64,000 bases of DNA from Calothrix parasitica NIES-267 (GTDB taxonomy: Bacteria; Cyanobacteriota; Cyanobacteriia; Cyanobacteriales; Nostocaceae). Below the pieces are notes generated by a model, which ran no database searches, was not told where the DNA came from, and was given only the letters and a program-made list of their open reading frames with translations. Shown piece after piece: positions 37,609 to 48,538 of the stretch. Within the stretch, counting starts at the first letter, position 1. Every line of letters starts with the position of its first letter. The stretch is taken from NCBI RefSeq assembly GCF_002368095.1, contig NZ_AP018227.1, positions 2,708,598 to 2,772,597 on the forward strand, given 5' to 3'. Both the position numbers and the translations under genes were made by a program.

Positions 37609-39219
37609 ATGTTGCAACAAGAAATTCATCAGATGCTAACTCAAAAACATAAAACAGAATTAGACCCTTATATAGGCAAATTTTTAAATCACCGTTACTT
37701 AATTAGAGATTTAATTGGTAAGGGAGGAGGGGGTAAAGTATATCTAGCAGAAGATTGTACCAATGGTGGAATGCCAGTAGCGATAAAAATACTATCTTTG
37801 AGCTTGGATAATCAAACGATATCCCAACGTTTTGCTAGAGAAATTTTTATTGGTACTCAATTAGGGCGTAAAAGCAAGCATATTGTCAGACTTTTAGGCT
37901 ACGGTATTACTGATGAGAAAATTCCATTTTTCGTAATGGAATATCTTCAAGGTAAAAATTTACTAGAAGTAATCAATAATCAGCCTTTACCTTTAGAAAG
38001 ATTCTTAGATATTTGTCATCAAATTTGCTTGGGTCTGGAATACGCTCACAAAGGTATCAGTGTTAAAGGAGAAACTCACCCAGTCGTTCACCGAGATATC
38101 AAACCCGAAAATATATTTATTACTGAAGATGAAAACAAAGCAGGAATAGTTAAAATACTAGACTTTGGAATTGCTAAATTCTTAAAAGAAAGGGCTGGAG
38201 CAACACTTTCCAAATCATTTTTGAGCAGTTTACCTTATTGTTCTCCAGAACATATGGAAGGACGCAAACTCTTAGATATCCGCTCCGATATTTATAGTTT
38301 AGGAATTCTCATGTACCAGATGCTTAGTGGAAAGCATCCTTTTCAGCTTAAAAGTTATTCCTTTGGAGAATGGTATCAAGCTCATCGTTTTGAAACACCA
38401 TCTTTATTAAGCCAAGTCATCCCAGAAGCAAATATACCTCCAGAATTGGACAAGCTGGTAATTAGTTGTTTGGCGAAAGAAACAAAAAATAGACCTCAAG
38501 CAATTACAGAAATTTTAGATAAATTAGACTTATTTCAGAGTCAATCGAATACATACAAAGTAAAAGAAGATAGTGCTGCTGTAAATTTATCTGCCGTCGA
38601 TTTAACACCATCGACATTAATCTCTAAACATATTTGCTTACAAAAAAAATGGCCAGATGATAAGCCAATTACACCCATTGCTTTTCCTCATTTACTATAT
38701 ACAGTGCAAGGTAAAATTCCCACTTTTTGGGCAATGCTACCTAAATCCGAAATATCCAAATTTTTAGAACAGAAAAACACCACAGAATTTATTCAAAAAA
38801 TTAATGTTTACCCAATGATTATGTGGGTAACAGTTTTACACGATGCAAATTCATCTTTAACCCGTTGGCTCTCCTGCTTCTTAGATATTAAAGATAAAAG
38901 AGGAGAAAGAATGATTAAGCATCTAGCCGAAAAAGGATACTATCACTTATTATTTTTTGCATTAGAAGAACCAACAAAGTGTGCCAGCGTAATTACAATC
39001 GCAATTACACCACACCAACGCGAACAACTATTTAATTGGTTACAAGCAAGTCATAACTCCACAAGCTTCATCTCACCAAACCAAAGCAAAACAATCCTGA
39101 AAGCACAGTACGAAAAAATAAAGCCCAAAATTTTTCAAAAATTAGCACGCAATCAAGATAGAAAAAGTGATATCAAAGGTTGGGTATCTAAATTTGTTGG
39201 TAAATTGTTGGAATTATAA
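37609..39219 (+). CDS. Serine/threonine protein kinase
   Basis: Eukaryotic-type kinase of 536 aa. The glycine-rich loop (IGKGGGGKVYLAE), the ATP-binding K60 in VAIKIL, the catalytic D163 in VVHRDIKPEN and the metal-binding D185 in ILDFGIAK are all present, so it should be active. The kinase domain ends near residue 300. The C-terminal 200 residues (FPHLLYTVQGKIPTFWAML and LNWLQASHNS-like parts) are a separate domain of a kind I associate with cyanobacterial kinases; its ligand is unknown. No membrane helix was seen, so it acts in the cytoplasm. Confidence 0.92.
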   Translation: MLQQEIHQMLTQKHKTELDPYIGKFLNHRYLIRDLIGKGGGGKVYLAEDCTNGGMPVAIKILSLSLDNQTISQRFAREIFIGTQLGRKSKHIVRLLGYGITDEKIPFFVMEYLQGKNLLEVINNQPLPLERFLDICHQICLGLEYAHKGISVKGETHPVVHRDIKPENIFITEDENKAGIVKILDFGIAKFLKERAGATLSKSFLSSLPYCSPEHMEGRKLLDIRSDIYSLGILMYQMLSGKHPFQLKSYSFGEWYQAHRFETPSLLSQVIPEANIPPELDKLVISCLAKETKNRPQAITEILDKLDLFQSQSNTYKVKEDSAAVNLSAVDLTPSTLISKHICLQKKWPDDKPITPIAFPHLLYTVQGKIPTFWAMLPKSEISKFLEQKNTTEFIQKINVYPMIMWVTVLHDANSSLTRWLSCFLDIKDKRGERMIKHLAEKGYYHLLFFALEEPTKCASVITIAITPHQREQLFNWLQASHNSTSFISPNQSKTILKAQYEKIKPKIFQKLARNQDRKSDIKGWVSKFVGKLLEL

Positions 39220-39380
39220 ATTGGGGATTGCGGAAAGTCCGGTCTTAGGGGTTTCCCCCAAGAGTAACTTTTCAAGACAGGTAATGGGTGAGTATAATTC
39301 GTAATTCGTAATTCGTAATTTGTAATTAATGCCCCATAAATAGAATTTAGGGGCTTCAACAAAGAATAGGAATCCGACTT

Positions 39381-39421
39381 GCTACTTACTACTTACTACT
39401 TACTACTTACTACTTGCTACT
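39381..39421. repeat. Tandem heptamer repeat (CTTACTA)n
   Basis: About five copies of CTTACTA lie before the tRNA gene. ATTCGTA heptamers occur just upstream at 39297-39325. Confidence 0.85.
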
Positions 39422-39499
39422 CCCTCTTCCAAAATTAATTTAAATTGCCCCTTGACAAATCATGGCAGAAGAGAGATACTTGGAAAGTCGCAAATACAT

Positions 39500-39573
39500 G
39501 GGACTGTAGTTCAACTGGTTAGAGCACCGCCCTGTCACGGCGGAAGTTGCGGGTTCGAATCCCGTCAGTCCCG
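39500..39573 (+). tRNA. tRNA-Asp (anticodon GTC)
   Basis: A 74-nt cloverleaf. The acceptor stem is GGGACTG with CAGTCCC, the anticodon stem CCGCC/GGCGG holds the loop CTGTCAC with anticodon GTC, and the T-arm is TGCGGGTTCGAATCCCG. The discriminator base is G, as expected for tRNA-Asp, and CCA is not encoded. Confidence 0.97.
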
Positions 39574-39846
39574 TTCTCATGTTAAATGATTGTTACGAAG
39601 CAAAGTACTATTGCTTCAATTAAAATATTTTACGAATTATCCAAACGCTAAAGTATTAGTGACCGCGAAAGAAGCTTTACCTTTTTTAGAATAGGTAGAG
39701 GTTTAATTTGAATTTATCCATTCTGTTGCAATTGTTGATTGGATAAATCACAATCTAAAATCGCGCCACTTTAACAATTGAGTAAGTCTCAACAGACAGT
39801 GTACTCGAAATTGTTTGTGGTGATTAAATTAAAAATATCGCGAATT

Positions 39847-41286
39847 ATGACTTTTAGAGTGCGACTTGCTCCCAGTCCAACTGGGAATTTACATATTGGT
39901 ACGGCTAGAACTGGTCTATTTAACTGGTTGTTTGCTCGTCATCATGAGGGTAAATTTATTCTACGAATCGAAGATACCGATACGGAACGTTCTCGTCCCG
40001 AATATACCGATAATATTTTTGAAGGATTGCGTTGGTTAGGAATGGATTGGGATGAAGGCCCATTTTTCCAAACTAAGCGCTTGGAAATGTATAAGGAAAA
40101 GGTGCAAAGTCTCCTGGATAAGGGATTAGCTTATCGCTGTTACACCACCTCCAAGGAGTTGGAAGCTTTACGAGAATCCCAAAAAGCTCGAAATCAAGCA
40201 CCCCGTTATGATAATCGTCATCGCGATTTAACACCGGAGCAAGAAGCAGAATTCAAAGCTGAAGGACGGAGTTTTGTAATTCGCTTCAAAATTGATGACA
40301 CCCGCGAAATTAAATGGAATGACTTGGTAAGGGGAGAAATGAGTTGGGTCGGTAGCGATTTGGGTGGTGATATGGTTATCGCTCGTGCAGCTGATGACGG
40401 TATCGGTCAACCGCTATATAATTTTGCCGTGGTGGTAGATGACATGGACATGCAAATTACCCATGTGATTCGCGGAGAAGACCATATTGCAAATACAGCA
40501 AAACAAATTCTGCTTTATGAAGCATTCGGAGCTAAGGTTCCAGAATTCTCTCATACTCCCCTAATTTTAAATGAGAAAGGTGCTAAGCTTTCTAAACGAG
40601 ATGGTGTTACCTCAATTTCTGACTTTAAGAAAATGGGTTTTACCCCAGAAGGTTTAGTTAACTATATGACTTTGTTGGGATGGTCTCCACCGGATTCTAC
40701 TCAGGAAATTTTTACTCTACAAGAAGCTGCTAAAGACTTTAGTTTTGACCGAGTTAATAAAGCTGGTGCTAAATTCGATTGGGACAAATTGGACTGGATA
40801 AATAGTCAGTATATTCACAGTATGTCGGTAGATAAACTCACTGACTTATTAATACCTTTCTGGAAAGAAGCAGGATATACATTTACCGAAACCAAAGACC
40901 GTGATTGGCTTGAGAAATTAACCGCTTTAATTCAACCCGGTATATCTCGTTTAACTGAAGCTGTAGAGATTGCTAAATTATTTTCTACCGAGACAGTTGA
41001 TTTTAATTCCGAAGCACGGGAACAACTGCAAAAAGAAGGAGTTAAACCCGCACTTCAAGGAGTTGTCGCGGCTTTGGATAGTGAGGTCAATGCTTCAATT
41101 GCCAAAGACATCATAAAACGGGTAGTTAAAGAGCAAAACGTCAAAAAAGGCTTGCTGATGCGGAGTTTGCGGGCTGCTTTAACTGGAGAAATGAAAGGCC
41201 CAGACATTGTAGAATCTTGGGTACTACTTAATAATACTGGCTCAGATAAGCTTCGCTTACAACAAGCAATAGAAATCGCGGATTAA
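39847..41286 (+). CDS. gltX: Glutamyl-tRNA synthetase
   Basis: Class I aminoacyl-tRNA synthetase of 480 aa. The start is ATG 39847 ([18 protein letters not shown]), the usual beginning; an earlier in-frame start would add 23 non-conserved residues. The ATP-binding HIGH-type motif is HIGTARTG and the KMSKS-type motif is KLSKRDG. In cyanobacteria the enzyme is non-discriminating and also supplies Glu-tRNA for tetrapyrrole synthesis and, after amidation, Gln-tRNA. It is not in an operon with other genes here, and a hairpin follows. Confidence 0.97.
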   Translation: MTFRVRLAPSPTGNLHIGTARTGLFNWLFARHHEGKFILRIEDTDTERSRPEYTDNIFEGLRWLGMDWDEGPFFQTKRLEMYKEKVQSLLDKGLAYRCYTTSKELEALRESQKARNQAPRYDNRHRDLTPEQEAEFKAEGRSFVIRFKIDDTREIKWNDLVRGEMSWVGSDLGGDMVIARAADDGIGQPLYNFAVVVDDMDMQITHVIRGEDHIANTAKQILLYEAFGAKVPEFSHTPLILNEKGAKLSKRDGVTSISDFKKMGFTPEGLVNYMTLLGWSPPDSTQEIFTLQEAAKDFSFDRVNKAGAKFDWDKLDWINSQYIHSMSVDKLTDLLIPFWKEAGYTFTETKDRDWLEKLTALIQPGISRLTEAVEIAKLFSTETVDFNSEAREQLQKEGVKPALQGVVAALDSEVNASIAKDIIKRVVKEQNVKKGLLMRSLRAALTGEMKGPDIVESWVLLNNTGSDKLRLQQAIEIAD

Positions 41287-41348
41287 ATTTCCATAAATAA
41301 AACCATGACAATCCCGTGAAGTAAGCCAAAATCTTGAATAACTACCTT

Positions 41349-41378
41349 GGGGCGCATTTTATGTGCCCCTATTTATTC
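41349..41378 (+). terminator. Probable terminator of gltX
   Basis: GGGGCGCA and TGTGCCCC form an eight-base stem with a G-U pair and a five-base loop, followed by ATTTATT. It lies 62 bases after the gltX stop codon. Confidence 0.65.
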
Positions 41379-41620
41379 TGCAAAAGTATTTCGGAGGTTT
41401 TCTGCGTGTTATGGATGTAATATTTATTAACTTTTAAAAACCGACCTGAGAAACGAAAATTTTTATCTGCTTTGTTCCCTATTAACCTCTGAATTCTTAA
41501 CAATAAGCCCGTTGTTGCATGTAATTTTCATTCCCCTAAAGAATAGTAATTACTCTTAGGGTAGGGAACAATACATGTAATTTTATTGTCATTTCAAGCA
41601 CTTAGAAAAATGTAATCAAA

Positions 41621-42118
41621 ATGTCTAAAAAATTATTAAGTACAGTCATAAAGCTATCATTTGCATTCTTATCCCTAGCATCAGCGTCCGGAATAAACAA
41701 TGTAGCTCAAGCTCAAGAAACTCCCCCAGCAATATTTGGAGATATAACTATAGAGCGTCCTTTATCCAAAGACCCCCTGACAGTTCGCGGAATGAGCGGT
41801 GGTAAAGTACCGGGAAAAGATATTTCCGAGAGAAAAGATACGCCGACCGGAGCCTGTACTGGTTATATGGATACAGAACCAGACCATACTCTCAAATTAA
41901 AAAATAAATTCGACTACATGAAATTGGTGATAGAAAGCCCTGAAGACACCACTTTAATCATCAAAGGTCCCGGTGGTACCTGGTGCAATGACGAGTTTGA
42001 AGGCAAAAATCCCGGTATTATCGGTGAATGGCTCGCAGGTAACTATCAAGTTTGGATCGGCTCTTACAAGGAAGGGGATTATTTTCCTTATACTTTGAAA
42101 ATTACTGAATCGAAATAG
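41621..42118 (+). CDS. Secreted protein of unknown function
   Basis: Exported protein of 165 aa. The signal peptide is clear (MSKKLLSTVIKLSFAFLSLAS) with a likely cleavage after AQAQ near residue 31. The mature part has two cysteines (GACTG and GTWCND) and a beta-sandwich look: LKNKFDYMKLVIESPEDTTLIIKGPGG and GNYQVWIGSYKEGDYFPYTLKI. The last part resembles pre-peptidase-type domains, which are attached to secreted enzymes, but here the domain stands alone. Function unknown. Confidence 0.7.
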   Translation: MSKKLLSTVIKLSFAFLSLASASGINNVAQAQETPPAIFGDITIERPLSKDPLTVRGMSGGKVPGKDISERKDTPTGACTGYMDTEPDHTLKLKNKFDYMKLVIESPEDTTLIIKGPGGTWCNDEFEGKNPGIIGEWLAGNYQVWIGSYKEGDYFPYTLKITESK

Positions 42119-42119
42119 A

Positions 42120-42360
42120 TAAATTGGGGATTGGGCATGGGGGATTGGGTAATGGGTAATAGGTAATGGGTAATTGCTGTATAGGCGTAATAGGAATTGA
42201 ATATCTTCGAGGCAGGTATTCAGAAGCAGAACCGCTGATTGTTAAGTCCCCAATCCCCAATCCCCAACTTGTTTTTATATACACAGAATCGCTTATAAGT
42301 CAATTCTCAATTCCCAATCCCCAATGCCCCATTCCCGATACCCAACTCATTGGTAAAAAG
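42120..42360. repeat. Facing repeats of TTGGGGATTGGG type
   Basis: A left block (GGGGATTGGG, TAATGGGTAATAGG) faces a right block with CCCCAATCCCCAATCC units, so a long stem may form. No gene lies in this stretch or in the remaining AT-rich 190 bases before ftsH. Confidence 0.8.
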
Positions 42361-42555
42361 TCTTAAAATTAAGTTACATTTAATTAAGAATAATAATAAT
42401 GTCTTGGCAAATGTCGTATAGCTCAATCGGGTTAATATGACAAGTCATACATATTAAAGATGAAAATAAAACAAATCGGGATTTATATACATCCGTTTCT
42501 CATTAACTATGTTAACGGGGTGATGCATCCCATTGGTATCTAGAGGCAAAATAAA

Positions 42556-44442
42556 ATGAAATTCTCTTGGAGAGTCCTAGTTCTTTGGACCTTGCCTGCT
42601 TTAGTGATAGGCTTTTTCTTTTGGCAAGGAGCGTTCGCGAATACTCCTGCTGATATGGGTAAAAATGCAGCTAGCACTCGTATGACCTACGGTCGTTTCC
42701 TCGAATATTTAGATAATAATCGAGTCACGATGGTGGATTTGTATGAAGGTGGTAGAACCGCAATCGTTGAGGCTGTTGATCCACAACTTGAGGGTCGGAT
42801 TCAACGAGTACGGGTAGATTTACCCGTTAATGCTCCTGAACTAATTACCAAGCTCAAAGACAAGAATGTCAGCTTTGATGCTCATCCTGTAAGAAACGAT
42901 GGAGCCATCTGGGGATTATTAGGTAATTTGATTTTCCCAATCTTATTGATTACCGGACTATTCCTTTTGTTCCGTCGTTCGAGCAATCTTCCCGGTGGTC
43001 CCGGTCAAGCCATGAACTTTGGCAAGTCTCGGGCACGTTTCCAAATGGAAGCAAAAACCGGAGTTATGTTTGATGATGTCGCAGGAATTGAGGAAGCGAA
43101 AGAAGAACTCGGCGAAGTTGTTACTTTCCTCAAGCAACCTGAGAAATTTACTGCTGTAGGAGCAAGAATTCCTAAAGGTGTATTGTTAGTAGGTCCTCCA
43201 GGAACTGGTAAAACCTTATTAGCAAAAGCAATTGCTGGAGAAGCTGGGGTACCTTTCTTTAGTATTTCTGGTTCCGAGTTCGTGGAAATGTTTGTGGGTG
43301 TGGGTGCTTCCCGCGTTCGCGATTTGTTCAAAAAAGCAAAAGATAACGCTCCCTGTATCATCTTTATTGATGAAATTGATGCTGTGGGAAGACAGCGTGG
43401 TGCTGGTATCGGTGGTGGTAACGATGAACGGGAACAAACCCTCAACCAGTTGCTGACCGAAATGGATGGTTTTGAAGGTAACACCGGTATCATTATTATT
43501 GCTGCTACTAACCGTCCCGATGTACTAGATGCAGCGTTATTACGTCCCGGACGCTTTGACAGACAGGTGATTGTTGATGCACCCGACATCAAAGGACGTT
43601 TGGAAATCTTAGAAGTCCACGCACGCAACAAGAAATTAGACGAAAGCGTATCGTTAGACGCAATTGCTCGTCGTACTCCTGGTTTCACGGGTGCGGATTT
43701 AGCTAACTTGCTCAACGAAGCAGCAATTCTTACTGCTAGAAGACGTAAAGAAGGTATTACGCTTACAGAAATTGATGACGCTGTTGACCGGGTAGTTGCG
43801 GGTATGGAAGGTACTCCTTTGGTTGACAGTAAGAGTAAGCGTTTGATTGCTTACCATGAAGTCGGACATGCTTTGGTCGGAACTTTAGTTAAAGACCACG
43901 ACCCAGTACAAAAAGTTACCTTAATTCCTCGCGGACAGGCACAAGGTTTGACTTGGTTTACCCCTAGTGAAGACCAAGGTTTAATTAGTCGCTCTCAGTT
44001 GAAAGCAAGAATTTCCGGTGCTTTGGGTGGACGTGCAGCCGAACAAGTAATTTTTGGTAGAGATGAAATTACTACCGGTGCTGGAAATGACCTGCAACAG
44101 GTAACCGGTATGGCTCGTCAAATGGTAACTAGATTCGGGATGTCCGATTTAGGTCCCGTATCGTTAGAAAGTCAGCAAGGTGAAGTATTCCTTGGCCGTG
44201 ACTGGACTACACGTTCCGAATATTCCGAATCAATCGCGGCTCGTATTGATTCTCAAGTTCGTGAAATTGTTGATGAGCAATATCAAGCAACTTTACAGAT
44301 GATGCGCGACCATCGCAGCTTGATGGATAGATTAGTTGATTTACTAATTGAAAAAGAAACCATTGATGGTGATGAGTTCCGTCAAATTGTTTCTGAGTAC
44401 GCTGAAGTACCCGAGAAAGCGCAATACGTTCCATCTTTGTAA
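42556..44442 (+). CDS. ftsH: ATP-dependent zinc metalloprotease FtsH
   Basis: Membrane protease of 628 aa, nearly the length of the thylakoid FtsH2 of Synechocystis. Two membrane helices (about residues 9-27 and 115-138) flank the lumenal domain. The AAA module has Walker A GPPGTGKT (213-220) and Walker [10 protein letters not shown], and the zinc site is HEVGH (434-438). In cyanobacteria this type degrades damaged photosystem II D1 protein as part of a hetero-oligomer with FtsH3. A terminator follows, so it is a single-gene unit. Confidence 0.95.
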   Translation: MKFSWRVLVLWTLPALVIGFFFWQGAFANTPADMGKNAASTRMTYGRFLEYLDNNRVTMVDLYEGGRTAIVEAVDPQLEGRIQRVRVDLPVNAPELITKLKDKNVSFDAHPVRNDGAIWGLLGNLIFPILLITGLFLLFRRSSNLPGGPGQAMNFGKSRARFQMEAKTGVMFDDVAGIEEAKEELGEVVTFLKQPEKFTAVGARIPKGVLLVGPPGTGKTLLAKAIAGEAGVPFFSISGSEFVEMFVGVGASRVRDLFKKAKDNAPCIIFIDEIDAVGRQRGAGIGGGNDEREQTLNQLLTEMDGFEGNTGIIIIAATNRPDVLDAALLRPGRFDRQVIVDAPDIKGRLEILEVHARNKKLDESVSLDAIARRTPGFTGADLANLLNEAAILTARRRKEGITLTEIDDAVDRVVAGMEGTPLVDSKSKRLIAYHEVGHALVGTLVKDHDPVQKVTLIPRGQAQGLTWFTPSEDQGLISRSQLKARISGALGGRAAEQVIFGRDEITTGAGNDLQQVTGMARQMVTRFGMSDLGPVSLESQQGEVFLGRDWTTRSEYSESIAARIDSQVREIVDEQYQATLQMMRDHRSLMDRLVDLLIEKETIDGDEFRQIVSEYAEVPEKAQYVPSL

Positions 44443-44506
44443 TATTTCTTAATTAGTTTTTAGGAATTGAGAAATTTGTAAAAGTATTCAAAAAGCATTC
44501 ATATTT

Positions 44507-44536
44507 AAGGGACACGTTATCGTGTCCTTTTTTTTT
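44507..44536 (+). terminator. Rho-independent terminator of ftsH
   Basis: AAGGGACACG, the loop TTAT, then CGTGTCCTTT form a ten-base stem with one G-U pair, followed by a run of T. It is 65 bases after the stop codon. Confidence 0.85.
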
Positions 44537-44695
44537 GCGTATTTTGTGTAGAGAGATGGTATTACAAAGCTTCTACATTTTGAATGGGAGTGTTATTAAA
44601 AATATGAAGATGGGAATAATATTTATAGTTTAGCTAGAACTTAATTTTTAAACTTAGTATTTTGTTCGAGTTCTAATGAAGAAAGTTATTTTTGA

Positions 44696-44941
44696 TTTGA
44701 AGTTGAGATACCGGAAGCTCAAGGATGGATTATTACTTCACGAATGACTGATATGGCTACCGTGATGGAATGCAAAGCTTCTGCAAAATTCTGTTTGTAC
44801 CGTTCTGTAATAGCTAATTTGCTGGAACCAATTGGATTTGAGATTATTGAAGCGGTAAATCCTCAAGAAGGATTGGAAAAAGCTTATAGTGTAAAACCCG
44901 ATGTGATAATTACAGATTTAGCAATACCATACAATTTGTAA
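44696..44941 (+). pseudogene. Relic of a hybrid histidine kinase (end of kinase domain and start of receiver)
   Basis: Reading from 44696 the frame gives FEVEIPEAQGWIITSR, the usual end of a HATPase domain, then VIANLLEPIGFEIIEA and VKPDVIITDLAIP, the first two thirds of a receiver domain. The phosphorylated aspartate region is present but the domain stops at 44941 after ITDLAIPYNL. Before 44696 the frame is broken by a stop, with SYF in another frame, which suggests a frameshift. The expected kinase part upstream is missing. It is a decayed paralogue of hybrid kinases. Confidence 0.7.
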
Positions 44942-44997
44942 TCCAAAATCTAAAACAAGCGCATCCGTTGTTACAATCTAAAATCCAAAATAAAATT

Positions 44998-46287
44998 ATG
45001 GCTTCTAATTCAATCTTAATTGTTGATGATACACCAAATAATATTCGTCTTTTGTTCGATGTTTTAGACAGTGCTGGATTCGATATTTCTGTAGTCAGAA
45101 ATGGAGAAACTGCTTTAGAAAAATTACATCATATTCAGCCAGATTTAATTTTACTTGACGTAATGATGCCAGGGATTGATGGTTTTGAAACCTGTCGTCG
45201 TGTTAAGTCTAACCCGGAAACAAGTGACATACCTATCATTTTTATGACAGCCCTTTCCGACACCGAACATAAGGTTAGTGGCTTAAAAATAGGTGCGATT
45301 GATTATATTACTAAACCAATTCAAGTAGAGGAAGTTTTAGCAAGAGTTAACGTGCATTTGGATTTACGAAACGCTCAAATAAAAGCTCAACAGGAAGTCA
45401 TCGAACGTAAAAAAACTGAATTAGAACTCAGAGAAACCCTTGCTTCTATGCAACAAATGCAAACACAATTAATTCAAAGCGAGAAAATGTCTGCTTTAGG
45501 AAATTTAGTTGCAGGAGTCGCTCACGAAATTAATAACCCCCTGGGTTTTCTCAATGGTAGTATCAGCAATGCGACAGATAACGTAGAAGATTTATTGGAA
45601 CATATCAAGCTATATCAGCAGGAATGCTCTAGCCCCACTGATGCAATTAGCGAACATGCTGAAGATATCGATTTAAAATACCTTAGTGAAGATTTGCCGA
45701 AGATTTTTGAGTCGATGCGAAAAGCTACATATCGGATTCAAAGTATTAGTAATAGCCTGCGTACTTTTTCTAGAGGTGATACACAATGCAAAGTCAATGC
45801 TGATTTGAATGAGGGGATTGAGAATACTCTTTTAATTTTAAAATATCGGCTGAAAGCTAATGATAAGCGACCAGCAATTGAAGTAATAACTAATTATGGC
45901 GATTTACCTCAAGTTAAATGTTTTCCCGGACAATTAAATCAGGTATTTATGAATATTTTAGCAAATGCTATTGATGCATTAGACGAGTCGAATAAAGAAC
46001 TTAGTTTTAAAGAAATAGAGGCAAATCCTAATAAAATCATAGTAAAAACTTCCTTAGAAGACAGTCAAGTTAAAATTAGTATTGCTGATAATGGTCAAGG
46101 TATGTCTTCAAAAGTAAAACAAAAGATATTTGACCATTTATTTACTACTAAAAGAGTTGGGAAAGGTACGGGTTTAGGATTATCTATAGCTCGCCAAATT
46201 ATTATAGAAAAGCATGGTGGTAGCTTAGAGGTAAATTCGGAATTTGGGAAAGGGACTGACTTTATAATTACAATTCCTCTGGAATAA
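44998..46287 (+). CDS. Response regulator-histidine kinase hybrid
   Basis: Protein of 429 aa. An N-terminal receiver domain (phosphorylated residue D54 in LILLDVMMPGIDGFE) is followed by a coiled coil and a histidine kinase core with H176 in AHEINNPLG, the N box (NQVFMNILANAIDAL) and the G boxes IADNGQGMS and GTGLGLSIARQI. It lacks membrane segments, so it acts in the cytoplasm, probably downstream of another kinase that phosphorylates the receiver. The start is ATG 44998. It directly follows the hybrid-kinase relic. Confidence 0.92.
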   Translation: MASNSILIVDDTPNNIRLLFDVLDSAGFDISVVRNGETALEKLHHIQPDLILLDVMMPGIDGFETCRRVKSNPETSDIPIIFMTALSDTEHKVSGLKIGAIDYITKPIQVEEVLARVNVHLDLRNAQIKAQQEVIERKKTELELRETLASMQQMQTQLIQSEKMSALGNLVAGVAHEINNPLGFLNGSISNATDNVEDLLEHIKLYQQECSSPTDAISEHAEDIDLKYLSEDLPKIFESMRKATYRIQSISNSLRTFSRGDTQCKVNADLNEGIENTLLILKYRLKANDKRPAIEVITNYGDLPQVKCFPGQLNQVFMNILANAIDALDESNKELSFKEIEANPNKIIVKTSLEDSQVKISIADNGQGMSSKVKQKIFDHLFTTKRVGKGTGLGLSIARQIIIEKHGGSLEVNSEFGKGTDFIITIPLE

Positions 46288-46500
46288 AGATTGTGATTAA
46301 AGTATTTTATCTTTTATCTAAGACGTAGATTTGATTGTTAATACAAGCATTGCGAAACAATACGAAGTGTAAGCAAAGTTTTATTTTCAAGTAACCGAAT
46401 AAAGCCATTTTTCTATATTTATTTTTAAAACCTGATATCAATGAATTAATAATTCAATCAAAAATGTACGTTAAGTAAGCTTATTGTAAATTAATTTTTA

Positions 46501-47814
46501 CTAAAGAATGCTACCCAAATTTTGATAAAAATAAGAACGATATAATTCTCTACTCACAATTGCACCATCAGGAGTTAATTTTACCAATCCGAGACTTTCT
46601 AGTTTATAAGCAACTGTAGGTGGAAGATTTACCGCTGTTTGTGCTGTAATTATTTCAGAAAATACCGCTGCTAAATCGGGATTTCTTTGCAAATAATCCC
46701 ATTTATTTCGTAAATGATGCCGATAAATTCCTCTTTCCGTATTTGCTTCTGCTAGTAACTGTTCTAAATTTAATTCTTCTTGGCTTAAATGATATAGTGC
46801 AATATTAACTAAAGTCGGTTGTCCCCCTACGACTTCCATTAATTGTTCAGTTTGATTCCCTTGTTGCCAATTTAAACCATAACGTTCTGCTAATTCTTGG
46901 GTTTGCTCAAGCGTAAATTCGGGTAGTTGAATGGGTAATCCGATATTGAATGGTGAATGATTAATATTTAAGGGGACATAAATATCAGTTGAATAATCCA
47001 CAACTAAACGCAATTTTTGCCAAACTTGATTGTATTGAGAGTTTTCATGCCAAGAACGTAATAATGGTAAAAATTCTTGAGCTAATTGTGGATATTCAAA
47101 TACGCGGTTTAGTTCGTTAAATGATAAAACTAAAGGACTATTGAGAGCTTCTAATATATAAGCTTGGAAATAAAGAGTGCAGCTTAATTTACTTCCAATT
47201 TCCTCATCCCAATATTCATCTAGCTCAGGCTCAATATTCAAGCTTTTAGAAACAATACAGCACAGCCAACGTAAAAAGACATCTAAATCTAGAAACTTAT
47301 CAGTATCTACCAAATTTAAATCAAGATGTACCGTATAGTAACTTAATGATTTTGCATAATCGAGCAATCTAAACTTTAACGAAGTTTTTCCCATCCCCTT
47401 GGGAGCTTTGATACGAATTAAACATCCAGGACGAGAAATTTCTTGATTGATTAATTCCTCAATTGGGGAACGAGGTATATACAATTTTGAATATAGCGAT
47501 ACCGGACTGCTAGGATATTCAATTCCATCAAATTGTTCTACTTCTCCCCCAGTAGTATAATCGGATTCATTTAACTCTAAATTAAAAGAGCTAAAGCAAA
47601 GTTTTACCGAACGTGAATCTACTGCCGTTTTCAGAGACCACAATCGCGATAAAGTATTTGTAGAAACGCCGATACGGTTGCTCAATTCCTCTTGAGTAAA
47701 ACGTCTACCATCATTCTCCTGCAATTGGGCTGACTGTATAGCCGATTGCAGACGATTCAAACCCATTGCTGTCAATACTATACCTCGCCTTCGCCTTTGT
47801 TTAGCGGCATCCAT
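46501..47814 (-). CDS. HTH protein with AAA-like ATPase domain
   Basis: Protein of 437 aa. The first 80 residues include a helix-turn-helix (RRFTQEELSNRIGVSTNTLSRLW). A STAND-like or AAA-like ATPase follows with P-loop APKGMGKTS (about residues 137-145) and hydrophobic strand LVLSFNELNRVF as Walker B. A winged-helix end (LESLGLVKLTPDGAIVSRELY) completes it. This architecture is common in cyanobacteria and is called the AAA-like domain; its role is unknown. The gene stands alone on the - strand. Confidence 0.8.
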   Translation of the reverse strand: MDAAKQRRRRGIVLTAMGLNRLQSAIQSAQLQENDGRRFTQEELSNRIGVSTNTLSRLWSLKTAVDSRSVKLCFSSFNLELNESDYTTGGEVEQFDGIEYPSSPVSLYSKLYIPRSPIEELINQEISRPGCLIRIKAPKGMGKTSLKFRLLDYAKSLSYYTVHLDLNLVDTDKFLDLDVFLRWLCCIVSKSLNIEPELDEYWDEEIGSKLSCTLYFQAYILEALNSPLVLSFNELNRVFEYPQLAQEFLPLLRSWHENSQYNQVWQKLRLVVDYSTDIYVPLNINHSPFNIGLPIQLPEFTLEQTQELAERYGLNWQQGNQTEQLMEVVGGQPTLVNIALYHLSQEELNLEQLLAEANTERGIYRHHLRNKWDYLQRNPDLAAVFSEIITAQTAVNLPPTVAYKLESLGLVKLTPDGAIVSRELYRSYFYQNLGSIL

Positions 47815-48538
47815 TCTTATAAATATAAATACTCATTGATTTTTATCAAAGATATTAACTTATTAATTGCAAGTTAACAGTTTCCGTAACATCAAATTAT
47901 TAAATAGCCGTATAGTTATGAAGCAATAAACGTAGCATTTAGGAAAATCTATGGCTCGAAGGTTTTAATTTATAATTCTACCCAACCTAAACACAACTTT
48001 TCTGTATTAATACTATAAGAATTTCAAATGGACGCTTAACTGGCTTAACTGCCATTGAAGGTAATTATTTATATATGTCAGAATAAAAACTCAATCAAAT
48101 ACCCAATTTACTAGCAAACTGAGTAGTTTTCTTCCCTGGAAAACTATGAATGTGTTGAGTGTGTTCCCTATATACCGCGAGATAGCTTCTAGTTGTCTTG
48201 CGGTATATTTTATATTAGCTTTGAGTTTGAATGATATTCAATACTCCGTTAGAAGTAGATTCGGGAACGAAGGGAGTAGGAAGTTGAGAAATAGAAAATG
48301 TTTGTATCCGATACAAATCTTGAATAAAATTCCTGGTCTGATAGCAGAAGTAATAATCACAAAATTGGCGTTGCTGATTAAAAGTATAATTTTCCCCCAG
48401 CCCTAATTCTAGGAGAGAACTGTATTTTAAAGTCCCCCAATACAAGGTGGATTTAGGGGCTGGTGTTGATGGTCAACATCAATTCATCTCTGTATTCAGC
48501 AACGCTACAAAATCTAACTTATTCCCTATTCCCTACAT
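47815..48538. other. Gene-poor region with dispersed repeats
   Basis: About 720 bases lack a convincing gene. The stretch 48380-48470 matches a dispersed CCCCCA...GGATTTAGGGGC repeat. Two overlapping ORFs on opposite strands (48146-48406 and 48215-48445) come from this repeat-rich stretch and were not called. Confidence 0.55.

Noticed and set aside
43005-43715. 236-codon ORF on the - strand
   Set aside because: It is the antisense shadow of the AAA part of ftsH and has no family features.
48146-48445. Two overlapping ORFs on opposite strands
   Set aside because: They overlap a dispersed repeat and show no domain; the region looks non-coding.
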